Made by a program: the position numbers and the translations under genes. From positions 153,102 through 217,101 of the forward strand of contig NZ_NKQJ01000009.1 of assembly GCF_002312815.1 (NCBI RefSeq): a stretch of 64,000 nucleotides of DNA, given 5' to 3'. The stretch comes from Agaribacterium haliotis (GTDB lineage Bacteria > Pseudomonadota > Gammaproteobacteria > Pseudomonadales > Cellvibrionaceae). Shown here piece after piece: positions 1-8,939 of this stretch. The first letter of the stretch is position 1. Each line of letters starts with the position of its first letter. The notes under the pieces were generated by a model that worked only from the letters and a program-made list of their open reading frames with translations, was not told where the DNA came from and did not search any database.

Positions 1-557
1 ATAGCCCAAAAGTCGCCGCGATCCGTAAGTATTTATCCACAGAACCTAAACTCGGTGAGGCGGTTTTTATCGATAACTCGGCCGTGGTTATTGGCGATGT
101 TGAGATTGGCGATCACTGCTCCATTTGGCCCTGCGCTGTGATTCGCGGCGATATGAACTACATCCGTATTGGAGCCCGTGTGAGTGTACAGGACAACGCG
201 GTACTCCATATTACCCACAAAAGTAGCTACAACCCCGAAGGGCATCCGGTCATTGTTGGCGACGATGTCACCATAGGCCACGGCGCCTGTTTGCACGGCT
301 GCACTGTCGGTAGCAGAGTGTTAATCGGCATTAACTCGACCGTACTCGACGGGGCTGTTGTCCCCGATGAGACAGTTATCGCTGCCGGGGCTTTAGTGCC
401 GCCGGGCAAGCAGCTTGAGAGTGGCTACCTCTATGTCGGCAGCCCGGCAAAAAAAGCTCGGCCCCTAACTGAAAAAGAGCTCAGTTTTTTTTGTTACTCG
501 GCAGCGAACTACGTTGAGCTAAAAGATAAATATCTTGCCGCTGAGCCAGAGGCGTAA
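1..557 (+). CDS. Gamma-class carbonic anhydrase family protein (YrdA-like), 5' end missing
   Basis: This is a left-handed beta-helix hexapeptide-repeat protein of the gamma carbonic anhydrase/YrdA family. The reading frame is open from base 3, so the start lies before the window. Repeats such as VVIGDVEIGD and VIVGDDVTIGHG are visible, as are metal-binding-type histidines in the LHITH and GHGACLHG segments. The C-terminal segment ESGYLYVGSPAKKARPLTEKE is typical of YrdA. Family members form trimers that bind Zn or Fe between subunits, but many have no proven carbonic anhydrase activity. The gene converges on znuB, with one base between the two stop codons. Confidence 0.9.
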   Translation, partial: SPKVAAIRKYLSTEPKLGEAVFIDNSAVVIGDVEIGDHCSIWPCAVIRGDMNYIRIGARVSVQDNAVLHITHKSSYNPEGHPVIVGDDVTIGHGACLHGCTVGSRVLIGINSTVLDGAVVPDETVIAAGALVPPGKQLESGYLYVGSPAKKARPLTEKELSFFCYSAANYVELKDKYLAAEPEA

Positions 558-558
558 G

Positions 559-1350
559 TTAACGGGGCCGAATTTTGCCTAGCGCTGCGGTGCACAAAAG
601 TAGCAGCGCAGCTACGCTGACGATGGTTGGCCCAGTTGCACTGTTAAATACAAACGACAGCGCCATGCCCAAGCACAGCGCCGCCGTTGCAAAAGCAACA
701 CTGAGTAGAGCCATCGCTTCAGGTGAGCGGCTGAGAAGCCGCGCAGAGGCCGCTGGGATGACCATCAAAGCCGTGATTAGCAGGACCCCAACCATGCGCA
801 CAGCGATGGCAATAACCAGCGCGGTAATCAGCATCAACAGGGCGTTGAGCCAAGCGCTGTTGTCGCCTTCAACCTGGCTCAATTCTTTGCTGATCACAAG
901 CCCGAGCAACGCGCGCCAGTAATAGATAAGCAAAGCCAGGCACAGGGATGAAGAGATACTTACGGTAAGTAAGTCTTTGCTATTTACGCTCAATATGTCG
1001 CCGACTAAAAAGCTCATCAGGTTGAGCCGCTGATCGGCAAAAACACTCATCGCGAGCAGGCCGACGGCTAAGCTCGAATGAGAAATTATGCTGAGCAGGG
1101 TATCGCGGGGCAGTTTTCCATCTCGGCCAAAGGCCGCCATTAACAAGGCGATAAAGGCGGCCAACAGCAGCGTTGCGAGGCTGATATTCAGCTCGAAGGC
1201 GAGCGCTAAGGCGACGCCGATCAACATGCTGTGGGCAATGCTGTCACCAAAAAAAGCCATGCGCCGCCACAGTACAAAACAGCCGAGCGGGGCGAGGCTA
1301 AATAACAATACCAAGCCGGTAAGTAGGGGTAATAAAAACAGTTCAATCAT
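559..1350 (-). CDS. znuB: Zinc ABC transporter permease ZnuB
   Basis: This is an integral membrane permease of the ZnuB/MntB family, 263 residues, the usual length. It consists almost entirely of hydrophobic helices and includes the conserved GDSIAHSMLIGVALA region near the N-terminus. It should form the inner-membrane channel for zinc, receiving it from ZnuA and driven by ZnuC. Its start overlaps the znuC stop by 8 bp. The order zur-znuC-znuB on one strand with znuA divergent is the standard gammaproteobacterial arrangement, which supports zinc rather than manganese as substrate. Confidence 0.93.
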   Translation of the reverse strand: MIELFLLPLLTGLVLLFSLAPLGCFVLWRRMAFFGDSIAHSMLIGVALALAFELNISLATLLLAAFIALLMAAFGRDGKLPRDTLLSIISHSSLAVGLLAMSVFADQRLNLMSFLVGDILSVNSKDLLTVSISSSLCLALLIYYWRALLGLVISKELSQVEGDNSAWLNALLMLITALVIAIAVRMVGVLLITALMVIPAASARLLSRSPEAMALLSVAFATAALCLGMALSFVFNSATGPTIVSVAALLLLCTAALGKIRPR

Positions 1351-2110
1351 GGTGACAACTTGAATTGCAGCGCTCTACATCACCGTGCAGGTTGTGGTGG
1401 TGATCGTGATGGTGGGTGTAGACCGCGAGGTTTTGTGATCCGTGCTGGCCAAATAAGCTCAAATATTCGGGGTGCTGGCTGACACTTTCCGGCTGCCCTT
1501 CGCAGCAGATGTGCCCATTCAAGCACAAAACCCTGTCTGTCTGCGCCATCACTAAATGCAGGTCGTGGCTGACCATCGCGATGCCGCAGTTAAGTTGCCC
1601 GCGTATTTTACCTATAAGTTCATAGAGTTCGACCTGGCCGGTGATATCGACACCTTGCAGCGGCTCGTCGAGCAGTAGTAAGTCGGGCTTGCGCGCGAGT
1701 GCACGCGCGAACAGTACGCGCTGAAATTCACCGCCGCTTAAGTCGTGCATCTGCCGGGACCACAGCTGCTCGGCACCGACGATAGTTAAGGCCTCGTGGT
1801 AGCTTGTTTTGGGCGCGCGCGAGAGGCTTAAAAAGCGGCTGACTTTAATGGGCATGGATTTGTCCATGCTCAGTTTTTGCGGAACATAGCCGAGCACAAA
1901 TTGACCGTGTTGTTCACGTGTGCCGGAACTTGCCGGAACCAGCCCGGCCATAATCTTAATTAGCGAGCTTTTCCCGGCGCCGTTTGGGCCGATAATGCTG
2001 ATGATTTCATTGCGGTGAATGCTTAGATTGATGTTGTCGAGCACCGTTTGCTCGGCAAAGCTCAAACACACCTGTTTGAGGCTGATAAGGGTTTCAGCAG
2101 CTTGGCTCAT
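1343..2110 (-). CDS. znuC: Zinc ABC transporter ATP-binding protein ZnuC
   Basis: This is the ATPase subunit of the ZnuABC zinc importer, 255 residues from the ATG at 2110. That start overlaps the zur stop as ATGA, which favours it over longer upstream starts running into zur. Walker A (GPNGAGKSS), the signature (LSGGEFQRV) and Walker B (LLLLDEP) are all present. The last ~30 residues are rich in histidine (THHHDHHHNLHGD, then SCHHD), a tail seen in several ZnuC proteins and a possible metal-sensing or storage element. It is probably co-transcribed with zur and znuB and repressed by Zur. Confidence 0.95.
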   Translation of the reverse strand: MSQAAETLISLKQVCLSFAEQTVLDNINLSIHRNEIISIIGPNGAGKSSLIKIMAGLVPASSGTREQHGQFVLGYVPQKLSMDKSMPIKVSRFLSLSRAPKTSYHEALTIVGAEQLWSRQMHDLSGGEFQRVLFARALARKPDLLLLDEPLQGVDITGQVELYELIGKIRGQLNCGIAMVSHDLHLVMAQTDRVLCLNGHICCEGQPESVSQHPEYLSLFGQHGSQNLAVYTHHHDHHHNLHGDVERCNSSCHHD

Positions 2111-2625
2111 GAGTTTCGAAAACTTGTTTGACTTGTTTTTATCGCTTCGTCGCTGCGGCGACAGTGTTGACAGAGGCCGAGTACCTCTAACATTTGCTCG
2201 TCTACCTGAAATTTCATTTCGTTGGCGCTCAAATTGACAGCCTGTTGAAAAACGCTGTTGACGACCTCGTTTGCCTGCTTGCATTTGCGGCAAATAAATA
2301 GGGCCGGCATGCTGCCCGCCCTGGTTTGATTTCGGGCGAGAAAGGCATTGAGGCTGTGCACGCGGTGAATGAGTTCGAGCCTCTGTAAAAACTCTAAGGT
2401 CCTGTAAACCGTAGGCGGCCCAATTTTTGTTCGCCCGCTAAGTTGTTCTAGCTCGGCAATAATCTCGTAGGCGCCTATCGGTTTGCCCGCCTGCCAAATA
2501 ATGCGCAGCACCTGTTCACGCAACTCGGTGAATTTTGAACCGTCTTGCTCACAGGCTTTTTGAGCGGCGCGCAGAGCTTGGTCGAGGCTTTGAGAATTGT
2601 GGCTGCGCAAAACTTGGCTTGGCAT
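2107..2625 (-). CDS. zur: Zinc uptake regulator Zur (Fur family)
   Basis: This is a 172-residue Fur-family repressor. The N-terminal winged helix contains GPPTVYRTLEFLQRL, and the C-terminal part has the two CxxC pairs (CRKCKQ and CQHC) of the structural zinc site. Its place between znuC and the divergent znuA identifies it as Zur rather than Fur. With zinc bound it should repress both znuA and the zur-znuC-znuB transcript from the 56 bp shared region. The start at 2625 leaves a normal-length N-terminus. Confidence 0.93.
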   Translation of the reverse strand: MPSQVLRSHNSQSLDQALRAAQKACEQDGSKFTELREQVLRIIWQAGKPIGAYEIIAELEQLSGRTKIGPPTVYRTLEFLQRLELIHRVHSLNAFLARNQTRAGSMPALFICRKCKQANEVVNSVFQQAVNLSANEMKFQVDEQMLEVLGLCQHCRRSDEAIKTSQTSFRNS

Positions 2626-2651
2626 GAGTCGCTCAAAATAGGGCAGGTTAT

Positions 2652-2664
2652 GATATTATATATC
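2652..2664. promoter_or_regulatory. Candidate Zur operator between zur and znuA
   Basis: GATATTATATATC is a perfect inverted repeat (5-bp arms, 3-bp centre) inside the 56 bp divergent zur-znuA region. Zur boxes in gammaproteobacteria are A+T-rich palindromes of similar type placed in this spot. The match to the published consensus is only partial, so the assignment rests mainly on position and symmetry. Confidence 0.5.
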
Positions 2665-2681
2665 GTTTTACGGCTTCGATT

Positions 2682-3581
2682 TTGAAACTTAGTGAAACCC
2701 GCGGGCTGGTTGTTAGCCTTATTGTGCTGCTCGGCCAGCTTTTTCTCTCTACTCAGTCTCGTGCGGACGTATTAAGCTCGATACGGCCATTGCAATTGCT
2801 CGCAAGTGATTTAGCGCCGCAATCGGTGCGCAGCGATGCACTATTAGGCCCCAGTGACTCTCCTCACCATTATGCCTTAAAACCGCGTGACTTGTTGAAA
2901 CTGCAGCAGGCGGAGCTTTTTATTTGGGTTGGCCCCGAGTTTGAAAGCCTAATTGCCAAAGCGGTAGAGAAGCAGGTTGATGATCAACATTTGCTTACGC
3001 TAGACAAACTTGCTGATGCGGAACTGCATTCTGCAAATAAGCATTCTTCAAATAACCACGCCCATCAACACGGGCAGGAAACTCATCTGTGGTTGAGTTT
3101 TGTACACAGCCGGCAGTTTGCCGAGCGCATCGCTGAGAAGATGATTCAGCACTACCCTAAGCAGCAAGCACAGATTAAACAAAAGCTCGACAATTTACTC
3201 AGCGACTTAGATCGCGAATACCACCGGGCGAAGACTCTGTTTAGCAGTTCAGATAAGGCTTTTGCCGTTTATCACGATGCCTGGGGGCTCTATGTAAACG
3301 AACTCGGCCTCAAACAGAAGTTTGCCGTGAATCAACTGCCCGATCAGCAGCTGCACGCGCGTCAGCTCTACGAACTAAAAACCCAGGCCCGGGGCTTGAG
3401 CTGTTTGATTGCCGATGTCGACGAGTTTCAGGCGGCGCAGAAATTGGCCGCGCGTATTGATATGCAGCTTGTTGAAGTAGATTTACTTGCGGCCCGTTTT
3501 TCAGTGCCGGCTGAGGGCAGTGCTTACGTTGCTTATATGAAGAGCATTGCCGATGGTTTTCAGCGCTGCATAGAGCTTTAG
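2682..3581 (+). CDS. znuA: Zinc ABC transporter substrate-binding protein ZnuA
   Basis: This is the periplasmic zinc-binding protein of the ZnuABC importer, 299 residues. A signal peptide ending near STQSRA is followed by the mature domain. Likely metal ligands are the histidines in SPHHYAL, ETHLWLS and VYHDAW. A His-rich loop (NKHSSNNHAHQHGQETH) is typical of ZnuA and absent from manganese-binding relatives. The start is a TTG. No in-frame ATG lies upstream, and the ATG at 2650 is out of frame. It is divergent from zur and presumably under Zur control. Confidence 0.92.
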   Translation: MKLSETRGLVVSLIVLLGQLFLSTQSRADVLSSIRPLQLLASDLAPQSVRSDALLGPSDSPHHYALKPRDLLKLQQAELFIWVGPEFESLIAKAVEKQVDDQHLLTLDKLADAELHSANKHSSNNHAHQHGQETHLWLSFVHSRQFAERIAEKMIQHYPKQQAQIKQKLDNLLSDLDREYHRAKTLFSSSDKAFAVYHDAWGLYVNELGLKQKFAVNQLPDQQLHARQLYELKTQARGLSCLIADVDEFQAAQKLAARIDMQLVEVDLLAARFSVPAEGSAYVAYMKSIADGFQRCIEL

Positions 3582-3634
3582 CTCCGTATAGCCGGTTCTG
3601 CGTTGAGCTTGCTCTGCTTCTTTTTAGGTAGACA

Positions 3635-3832
3635 CGCTCTAATCTCCGCGATTCCGCGAAATACCTTCATCCGTGGATATATGCTCTCCAATCATCCATG
3701 ATTCCGCGCTATACCATCCATCCATGGATATATGCGCTCCAATCATCCGTGATTCCACGCTATACCTTCATCCGTGGATATATGCGCTCCAATCATCCGT
3801 GATTCCGCGCTATACCATCCATCCATGGATAT
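3635..3832. repeat. ~50 bp tandem repeat, four copies
   Basis: Three full units (3681-3731, 3732-3781, 3782-3832; 50-51 bp) follow one diverged copy (about 3635-3680). Each unit runs from ATGCGCTCCAATCATCC through GATTCCGCGCTATACC to CATGGATAT or CGTGGATAT. Units alternate between TTCATCCGTGGATAT and CATCCATCCATGGATAT endings. There are no spacers between units, so this is not a CRISPR array. Confidence 0.85.
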
Positions 3833-3864
3833 AAAAAAAGGCCCCGCATGTTGCCATGGGGGCC
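3833..3864 (-). terminator. Intrinsic terminator without an assigned gene
   Basis: Read on the minus strand, an arm AGGCCCCC pairs with GGGGCCT across a 12-13 base loop and is followed by seven T residues. No minus-strand gene lies directly upstream. The nearest one (4097-4381) already has its own terminator at 4063-4090. Confidence 0.75.
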
Positions 3865-4062
3865 TCTATAAAATTGCCTAAGTAGCACTACCAGCTCTAC
3901 TTGAGCAAGGGGGTGGGCTTTGCAGTACTACTCAGCTCTGCGCGGCCCGGAGACGTGGAGACGTATAACTCAACTTGACCTAGAAGGCAGTTGCCCTTCC
4001 TTGCATACACCTATAAATCTGGCTGCAAGAGGAAACTGAGTCGGTCGACCTCTGTTTCCCTT

Positions 4063-4090
4063 AAAAAACGCTACCGGGCGATCTCGCCCT
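4063..4090 (-). terminator. Terminator of the 94-residue secreted protein gene
   Basis: On the minus strand GGGCG-AGAT-CGCCC forms a stem-loop a few bases after the stop codon. It is followed by GGTAGCG and a run of six T residues (4068-4063). Confidence 0.75.
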
Positions 4091-4096
4091 GGGTGC

Positions 4097-4381
4097 TTAA
4101 TTTGCTAAAGAAGCTTCTACTTTTTCAGCAATCAGCGCGTCGAGGTTGGCAGAGATCTCTGCATTCATTTGATCAACGCGTTTGTTTAATTCAGCGGTTT
4201 GATGAGCGGTGGCCTGGAATTTCAGGGGCTCGACTGACCAGCTTGTGCCGGCACCTTTGTCCGCCAGAGCGAGTTCAACTTTTTCAGCTTTCACTTCGCT
4301 AGAAGGATTTGGGGTACCAACCTCACCAGCCAGTACGCTATTCGCGGCAAATAAGACGCTGAGTACGGCTAAAAGTTTCAT
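4097..4381 (-). CDS. Small secreted protein of unknown function
   Basis: This 94-residue protein has a clear signal peptide (MKLLAVLSVLFAANSVLA, cleavage after VLA). The mature part is about 75 residues, acidic to neutral and helix-prone (TAELNKRVDQMNAEISANLD), with no cysteines and no motif I recognise. The ribosome binding site AAGGAG lies 8 bases before the ATG, and a strong terminator follows the stop, so it is probably a real monocistronic gene. The periplasm or outside is the likely destination. Function is unknown. Confidence 0.75.
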   Translation of the reverse strand: MKLLAVLSVLFAANSVLAGEVGTPNPSSEVKAEKVELALADKGAGTSWSVEPLKFQATAHQTAELNKRVDQMNAEISANLDALIAEKVEASLAN

Positions 4382-4771
4382 CTAAAAATTCTCCTTGTGA
4401 GAGTTGGGTTGGTTACCGATGAGCTCGAATGTGAGCTTTCTCGTACAAGTTGTTACCTTGTGTTACCCATAGTAACGATTTTTTTGGTTATTGCAAGTGC
4501 GTTTTTTATGCAGGCTGGTATTTTTATAAGTTGAATCAACGTTACAGGCCTTATTTTGTGGGGTTCTGCGCAATTCGGTGCTCAAAATGTGATCTGTGTG
4601 ACATTTAATCAATGTTACCGTTACAAGTGTTACCCTTCTTTAGAAAAACAAATTCTATGCACACATTGCGCTGTTTCTGCACAGTTTTGTCTGTCATTTA
4701 ATTTCGGTGCTCGGACTTAAACGCGCTTTTGTATATGCTTGCGCCTCCACTTACTAAGGCCTTCTCTTTTT
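4382..4771. promoter_or_regulatory. Intergenic region with a cluster of GTTAC motifs
   Basis: The 390 bp between the divergent secreted-protein gene and polA contains GTTAC at 4412, 4452, 4462, 4541, 4614, 4620 and 4629, and the reverse GTAAC at 4472. The spacing of 10 bp (4452/4462, and 4472 reversed) and 6-9 bp (4614/4620/4629) is suggestive of clustered binding sites on one face of the helix. No gene is visible in this stretch. The regulator is not identified. Confidence 0.45.
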
Positions 4772-7489
4772 ATGTCGCAAGCCCCTTTAATACTCGTAGA
4801 CGGTTCTTCTTATCTCTATCGCGCTTTTCACGCAATGTACAAAGCGGACCTGCGCAATGCTCAAGGCTTTCCAACCGGAGCAATTAGAGGAGTGGTGGCG
4901 ATGCTCAAGCGGCTAGAGAAGGATTATCCCGAAAGCCCTGTTGCAGTTATTTTTGATGCAAAAGGTAAGACCTTTCGCGACGAGATTTACAGTGAATACA
5001 AGGCGCAGCGCCCGCCGATGCCCGACGATTTGCGTGAGCAAGTTGAGCCGCTGCACAGCATTATTCGGGCGATGGGCTTACCGCTAATCATTGTTGAAGG
5101 TGTGGAGGCGGACGATGTTATCGGCACCTATGCGCGCCAAGCCAGTGACAAAGGTTTGCCGGTTGTTGTTTCGACAGGCGATAAAGATATGGCTCAGCTG
5201 GTCAATGAGCAAGTTACCCTGGTGAATACGATGACGGAAACCGTTATGGATATTGCCGGTGTCGAGCAAAAGTTTGGTATTGCTCCAGAACTTATTATCG
5301 ACTTTCTCGCGCTAATGGGCGACAAAGTCGACAACATCCCCGGTGTTCCCGGGGTTGGAGAAAAAACCGCCCTGGCCTTATTGCAGGGTTTGGGTGGTCT
5401 CGACAGCATATACAGTCGCCTCGATGAAATTGCCAGCCTGGACTTTCGCGGCAGCAAGAGCATGGCCAAAAAGCTCGAGCAGCACAAAGACAGCGCCTAT
5501 CTCTCCTACGAATTGGCGACGATCAAAACTGACCTCGAGCTCGAGCAGGATGTGGAGCAGCTGCAGCCCGGGGCCGTCGACAAAGAGACCCTGCTGAGCT
5601 GGTTTACCGAGCTCGAATTTAAAACCTGGATTGATGAGTTAGAAAGTGGCGCCGATGGGCAGGTGGTTCAGGCTGAAGAAATCGACAAGCACTATGACTG
5701 TGTTTTAGATGAGGCATCGCTGCATGCTTGGGTAAAAAAGTTAAAGTCTGCCGAGCTGTTTGCGTTTGATACTGAAACTACCTCACTTAACTATATGCAA
5801 GCGAGAGTGGTTGGAGTCAGTTTTGCTGTAGAGCCAGGAGAGGCCGCCTATGTGCCATTTGCACACAGCTATGTCGGTGCTCCGGAACAGCTCAGCGAAG
5901 AGACGGTGTGGGCAGCTTTGAAACCTGTATTGGAAGATGCCAGCCTGGCTAAGCTTGGGCAGAACCTTAAATACGATAGGAACGTACTGCTAAACCACGG
6001 TATTGAGCTTCAAGGCATACGCCACGACACCATGCTTGAGAGCTACGTGTTAAACAGCAGCGCCGGGCGCCACGATATGGACAGCTTGGCTGAGCGTATT
6101 CTCGGTTTGAAGACAATTCACTTCGAAGATATTGCCGGTAAGGGTGTGAAACAACTGACCTTTGATCAAATCGATCTTGAGCAGGCCGCTCCTTATGCCG
6201 CCGAAGATGCCGATATCACCTTGCGTTTACACTTAAAACTTTATGAAGCCTTAGAAAAAGAGCCGGATTTACTCGCTCTCTACGAAGAGCTTGAGCGGCC
6301 CCTGCTCGAAGTGTTGAGCCGCACCGAACGCAATGGCGCCTTGCTCGATTCTGATCAGCTGCGCCTGCAAAGCCAGCAACATGCAGCGCGCATGCAAGAG
6401 ATTGAAGCCAAGGTCTACGAACTGGCCGGAGAAGAATTTAATCTGGCGTCCACCAAACAGCTCGGCGCTATTTTATTTGATAAGCTCGGCTTGCCGGTAA
6501 TTAAAAAAACCAAGAAGGGCGCGCCGTCGACGGCTGAAGAAGTCCTGCAGGAACTGGCGTTGGATTACGAGCTGCCTGCACAGATTATGCAGTTTCGCGC
6601 TTTAGCCAAGTTAAAAAGCACTTACACGGATAAGCTGCCAACGCTGGTCGATGCCGAGGGCCGCGTGCACACATCCTATCACCAGGCGGTTACCAGCACT
6701 GGGCGCTTGAGCTCCAGCGACCCCAACCTGCAAAACATTCCTATCAAAACAGAAGAGGGGCGGCGCATACGCCAGGCCTTTATCGCTCGGCCGGGTTACA
6801 AAATCGTCGCGGCCGATTACAGCCAAATTGAATTGCGCATCATGGCGCATTTAAGTGCTGACAAAGGCCTTTGCTCGGCGTTTGAGCAGGGCCTCGATAT
6901 TCACCGAGCTACCGCTGCCGAAGTGTTTGATGTGGCACTGGATGAGGTAAGTGTTGAACAGCGGCGCAATGCCAAAGCAATCAACTTTGGTTTAATTTAC
7001 GGCATGAGTGCCTTTGGTTTGGCCAAACAGCTGCATATCAGTCGAGTCGATGCGCAGTTGTATATAGATACCTATTTTGCCCGCTACCCCGGTGTCGCCG
7101 ACTATATGGACAATATCAAAGTCAAAGCGGCGGAGCAGGGCTGGGTTGAAACCATTAAAGGCCGCCGCTTGTATTTGCCCGAGATTAACGCACGCAACGG
7201 CATGCGCCGGCAGGCGGCGGAGCGGCTTGCGATCAACGCGCCGATGCAAGGAAGTGCCGCGGATATTATCAAGCTGGCCATGCTCGAAGTGGATCAATGG
7301 CTGCAGCAAAGTACAGTTGATGCCAATTTGATTATGCAGGTACACGATGAACTGGTACTTGAGGTCGCCGAAACCCAGCTGGAAGAAGTTAAAGACAAAC
7401 TCTGTGCACTGATGAGCTCAGCGATAGAGTTAAGTGTGCCGCTGTTGGTCGAAGCCGGGTCCGGTGACAACTGGGATGAAGCGCATTAA
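4772..7489 (+). CDS. polA: DNA polymerase I
   Basis: This is the repair and Okazaki-fragment-processing polymerase, 905 residues from the ATG at 4772 ([20 protein letters not shown]). A TTG 33 bases upstream is open but gives an atypical leader. The domains are a 5'-3' exonuclease (about 1-290, with [10 protein letters not shown] and [10 protein letters not shown]), a proofreading 3'-5' exonuclease (about 320-510, with the acidic DTETTSL at ~332), and a family A polymerase with motif [14 protein letters not shown] (~682), motif [15 protein letters not shown] (~730) and motif [10 protein letters not shown] (~856). All key residues seem intact. A terminator follows at 7591-7618. Confidence 0.97.
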   Translation: MSQAPLILVDGSSYLYRAFHAMYKADLRNAQGFPTGAIRGVVAMLKRLEKDYPESPVAVIFDAKGKTFRDEIYSEYKAQRPPMPDDLREQVEPLHSIIRAMGLPLIIVEGVEADDVIGTYARQASDKGLPVVVSTGDKDMAQLVNEQVTLVNTMTETVMDIAGVEQKFGIAPELIIDFLALMGDKVDNIPGVPGVGEKTALALLQGLGGLDSIYSRLDEIASLDFRGSKSMAKKLEQHKDSAYLSYELATIKTDLELEQDVEQLQPGAVDKETLLSWFTELEFKTWIDELESGADGQVVQAEEIDKHYDCVLDEASLHAWVKKLKSAELFAFDTETTSLNYMQARVVGVSFAVEPGEAAYVPFAHSYVGAPEQLSEETVWAALKPVLEDASLAKLGQNLKYDRNVLLNHGIELQGIRHDTMLESYVLNSSAGRHDMDSLAERILGLKTIHFEDIAGKGVKQLTFDQIDLEQAAPYAAEDADITLRLHLKLYEALEKEPDLLALYEELERPLLEVLSRTERNGALLDSDQLRLQSQQHAARMQEIEAKVYELAGEEFNLASTKQLGAILFDKLGLPVIKKTKKGAPSTAEEVLQELALDYELPAQIMQFRALAKLKSTYTDKLPTLVDAEGRVHTSYHQAVTSTGRLSSSDPNLQNIPIKTEEGRRIRQAFIARPGYKIVAADYSQIELRIMAHLSADKGLCSAFEQGLDIHRATAAEVFDVALDEVSVEQRRNAKAINFGLIYGMSAFGLAKQLHISRVDAQLYIDTYFARYPGVADYMDNIKVKAAEQGWVETIKGRRLYLPEINARNGMRRQAAERLAINAPMQGSAADIIKLAMLEVDQWLQQSTVDANLIMQVHDELVLEVAETQLEEVKDKLCALMSSAIELSVPLLVEAGSGDNWDEAH

Positions 7490-7590
7490 TTTTTTAAAAA
7501 GAAGTGAACTTTTCTCAGCGGCAGCTATCTGAGTAAGCAGAACATGAAGTTTCTCCATGACTTCGTGTACTTCCCCCCAAAGTAAGCTTT

Positions 7591-7618
7591 AGCTCGCGCC
7601 AAAAACGCGGGCTTTTTT
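7591..7618 (+). terminator. polA intrinsic terminator
   Basis: AGCTCGCG pairs with CGCGGGCT (one G-U pair) across a 7-base loop and is followed by six T residues. It lies about 100 bp after the polA stop. Confidence 0.75.
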
Positions 7619-7620
7619 AT

Positions 7621-7869
7621 GCCTACAGGAAGTAGGTACTGAGCGCTTGCACGGATGCAAATGAGCGGTGCCTACAGGAACTCAGGTACTGAGCGGTTGC
7701 AAGGATGCAAATGAGCGGTGCCTACAGGAACTCAGGTACTGAGCGGTTGCAAGGATGCAAAAGAGCGGTGCCTACAGGAACTCAGGTAATGAGCGCTTGC
7801 AAGGACGCAAAAGAGCGGTGCCTACAGGAACTTAGGTACTGAGCCGCTTGCAAGGATGCAAAAGAGCGC
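7621..7869. repeat. 50 bp tandem repeat, five copies
   Basis: Five head-to-tail units begin at 7621, 7670, 7720, 7770 and 7820. Each unit reads GCCTACAGGAACTCAGGTAC, then TGAGCGGTTGC, AAGGATGCAAAAGAGCGGT, with a few substitutions. The first unit has an altered AGTAGG segment and the fifth has one inserted base. Units abut without spacers, so it is not CRISPR. The core TGCAAGGATGCA is itself a short inverted repeat. Confidence 0.9.
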
Positions 7870-8019
7870 AATAAAAGCTCGTTTTTGCGCTTAATCAAGC
7901 AATATTCTCTGCCGGGCGCTGCTTTAAAAACTGTCTCCAACGCAGTGATGTGGATCAAAACTCAAATTGACAGTGTAACTAGCATCAACTGCACAAATAT
8001 TGAGTTTGGAGATTTAGAG

Positions 8020-8169
8020 ATGCACGTCCCATATTACGGAGAGCAGCAAGAGGCGCAGGCCGTTATCGCTCAGTTGGCCGCCGAACAAGTACAGCGAGAA
8101 GAGCAAGACCAAGAGCAGCACAACGACGAAGCCATCAGTGTTGCCAACGAACTGTTGTACTGCGTGTAA
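8020..8169 (+). CDS. Small acidic, glutamine-rich hypothetical protein
   Basis: A 49-residue frame starts at ATG 8020 (MHVPYYGEQQEAQAVIAQLA) with GGAG 8 bases upstream. A TTGACA (7967-7972) lies upstream, although no good -10 element is seen at the right distance. The protein is rich in Gln and Glu, appears helical, has no membrane segment and ends NELLYCV. The same frame can be extended upstream to 7885, but that part overlaps the end of the repeat tract and reads poorly. I do not recognise the family. It converges on engB. Confidence 0.5.
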   Translation: MHVPYYGEQQEAQAVIAQLAAEQVQREEQDQEQHNDEAISVANELLYCV

Positions 8170-8175
8170 CACGGC

Positions 8176-8808
8176 TTAGTTTTCGTCAAACAGACCTTCT
8201 ACCATCATCCAGCTGGCAATGCGCTGCTCAAGCTTGTCGACACCGTCGCCCTTGAGCGATGAAAATGTCTGTGCGCTGACAAGGTCTTCAACTTGAGCTT
8301 CGCGAAGCTTCTTCTCAACTTCCAACAGCGTATTTTTGGCGGCGCCGCGTTTTAGCTTGTCGCTTTTGGTTAGCAAGATGTGGCTCGGCAGCTCGGCTTC
8401 AACGGCCCAGTTTAAGATCATCACGTCACCTTCTTGCAGCGGGTGGCGGATATCCATAACAATAATCAGCCCCTGCAAACTCTCTCGTTTTTGCAGGTAC
8501 TCACTCATATTTTTTTCCCAGGCTTTTTTCATTGCCAAAGGCACTTTGGCAAAACCGTAGCCAGGCAGGTCGACCAAGCGTAAATCTTCGCTTTTATTGA
8601 GGTTGAAATAGTTGATCAGTTGGGTTCGGCCCGGGGTTTTACTGGTGCGAGCGAGCTTGCCGTTGCGTGTGAGCTTGTTTAAGGCACTGCTTTTGCCGGC
8701 GTTTGAACGCCCCGCAAAGGCAACTTCAACGCCGGTTTCGGCCGGACATTCACGAATTGACGGCGCGCTGGTTAAATATTGCGCAGATTGAAACTTAATC
8801 TTGGACAT
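8176..8808 (-). CDS. engB: Ribosome biogenesis GTP-binding protein EngB/YsxC
   Basis: This TRAFAC-class GTPase of 210 residues takes part in late assembly of the 50S ribosomal subunit. The G1 loop is [16 protein letters not shown]3 is [10 protein letters not shown] and G4 is TKSDK. The position next to polA and cytochrome c4 matches pseudomonads. It is divergent from the cytochrome c4 gene across 131 bp. Confidence 0.95.
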   Translation of the reverse strand: MSKIKFQSAQYLTSAPSIRECPAETGVEVAFAGRSNAGKSSALNKLTRNGKLARTSKTPGRTQLINYFNLNKSEDLRLVDLPGYGFAKVPLAMKKAWEKNMSEYLQKRESLQGLIIVMDIRHPLQEGDVMILNWAVEAELPSHILLTKSDKLKRGAAKNTLLEVEKKLREAQVEDLVSAQTFSSLKGDGVDKLEQRIASWMMVEGLFDEN

Positions 8809-8845
8809 GCGGGTCGAGGGCTTAGCCGTATCGGTCAGGGCGGTA

Positions 8846-8851
8846 TATAAT
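8846..8851 (+). promoter_or_regulatory. Possible -10 element for cytochrome c4
   Basis: A perfect TATAAT lies about 90 bp before the cytochrome c4 start in the divergent engB region. No good -35 hexamer is seen at 17 bp, so the call is tentative. Confidence 0.35.
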
Positions 8852-8939
8852 GCGGTCCAAGCTATAAAAATGAAAGCAGAGTCGCTGCAACAGCGGCTGT
8901 GGAAGAACCGATTTCCTTTATTAAGAGCGTCTAGATTCG

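Larger units (their letters stand above)
3582..4096. other. Intergenic region with tandem repeats and two minus-strand terminators
   Basis: No convincing coding frame was found here. The region holds the ~50 bp tandem repeat (3635-3832), an intrinsic terminator without an assigned gene (3833-3864) and the terminator of the following minus-strand gene (4063-4090). About 200 bp between the two terminators could hold a small RNA. An ORF at 3991-4302 on the plus strand is antisense to the secreted-protein gene and is not credible. Confidence 0.6.

Noticed and set aside
3635..3832. CRISPR array
   Set aside because: Repeat units abut with no unique spacers, and no cas genes are near.
7621..7869. 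CRISPR array
   Set aside because: The 50 bp units are contiguous and near-identical throughout, without spacers.
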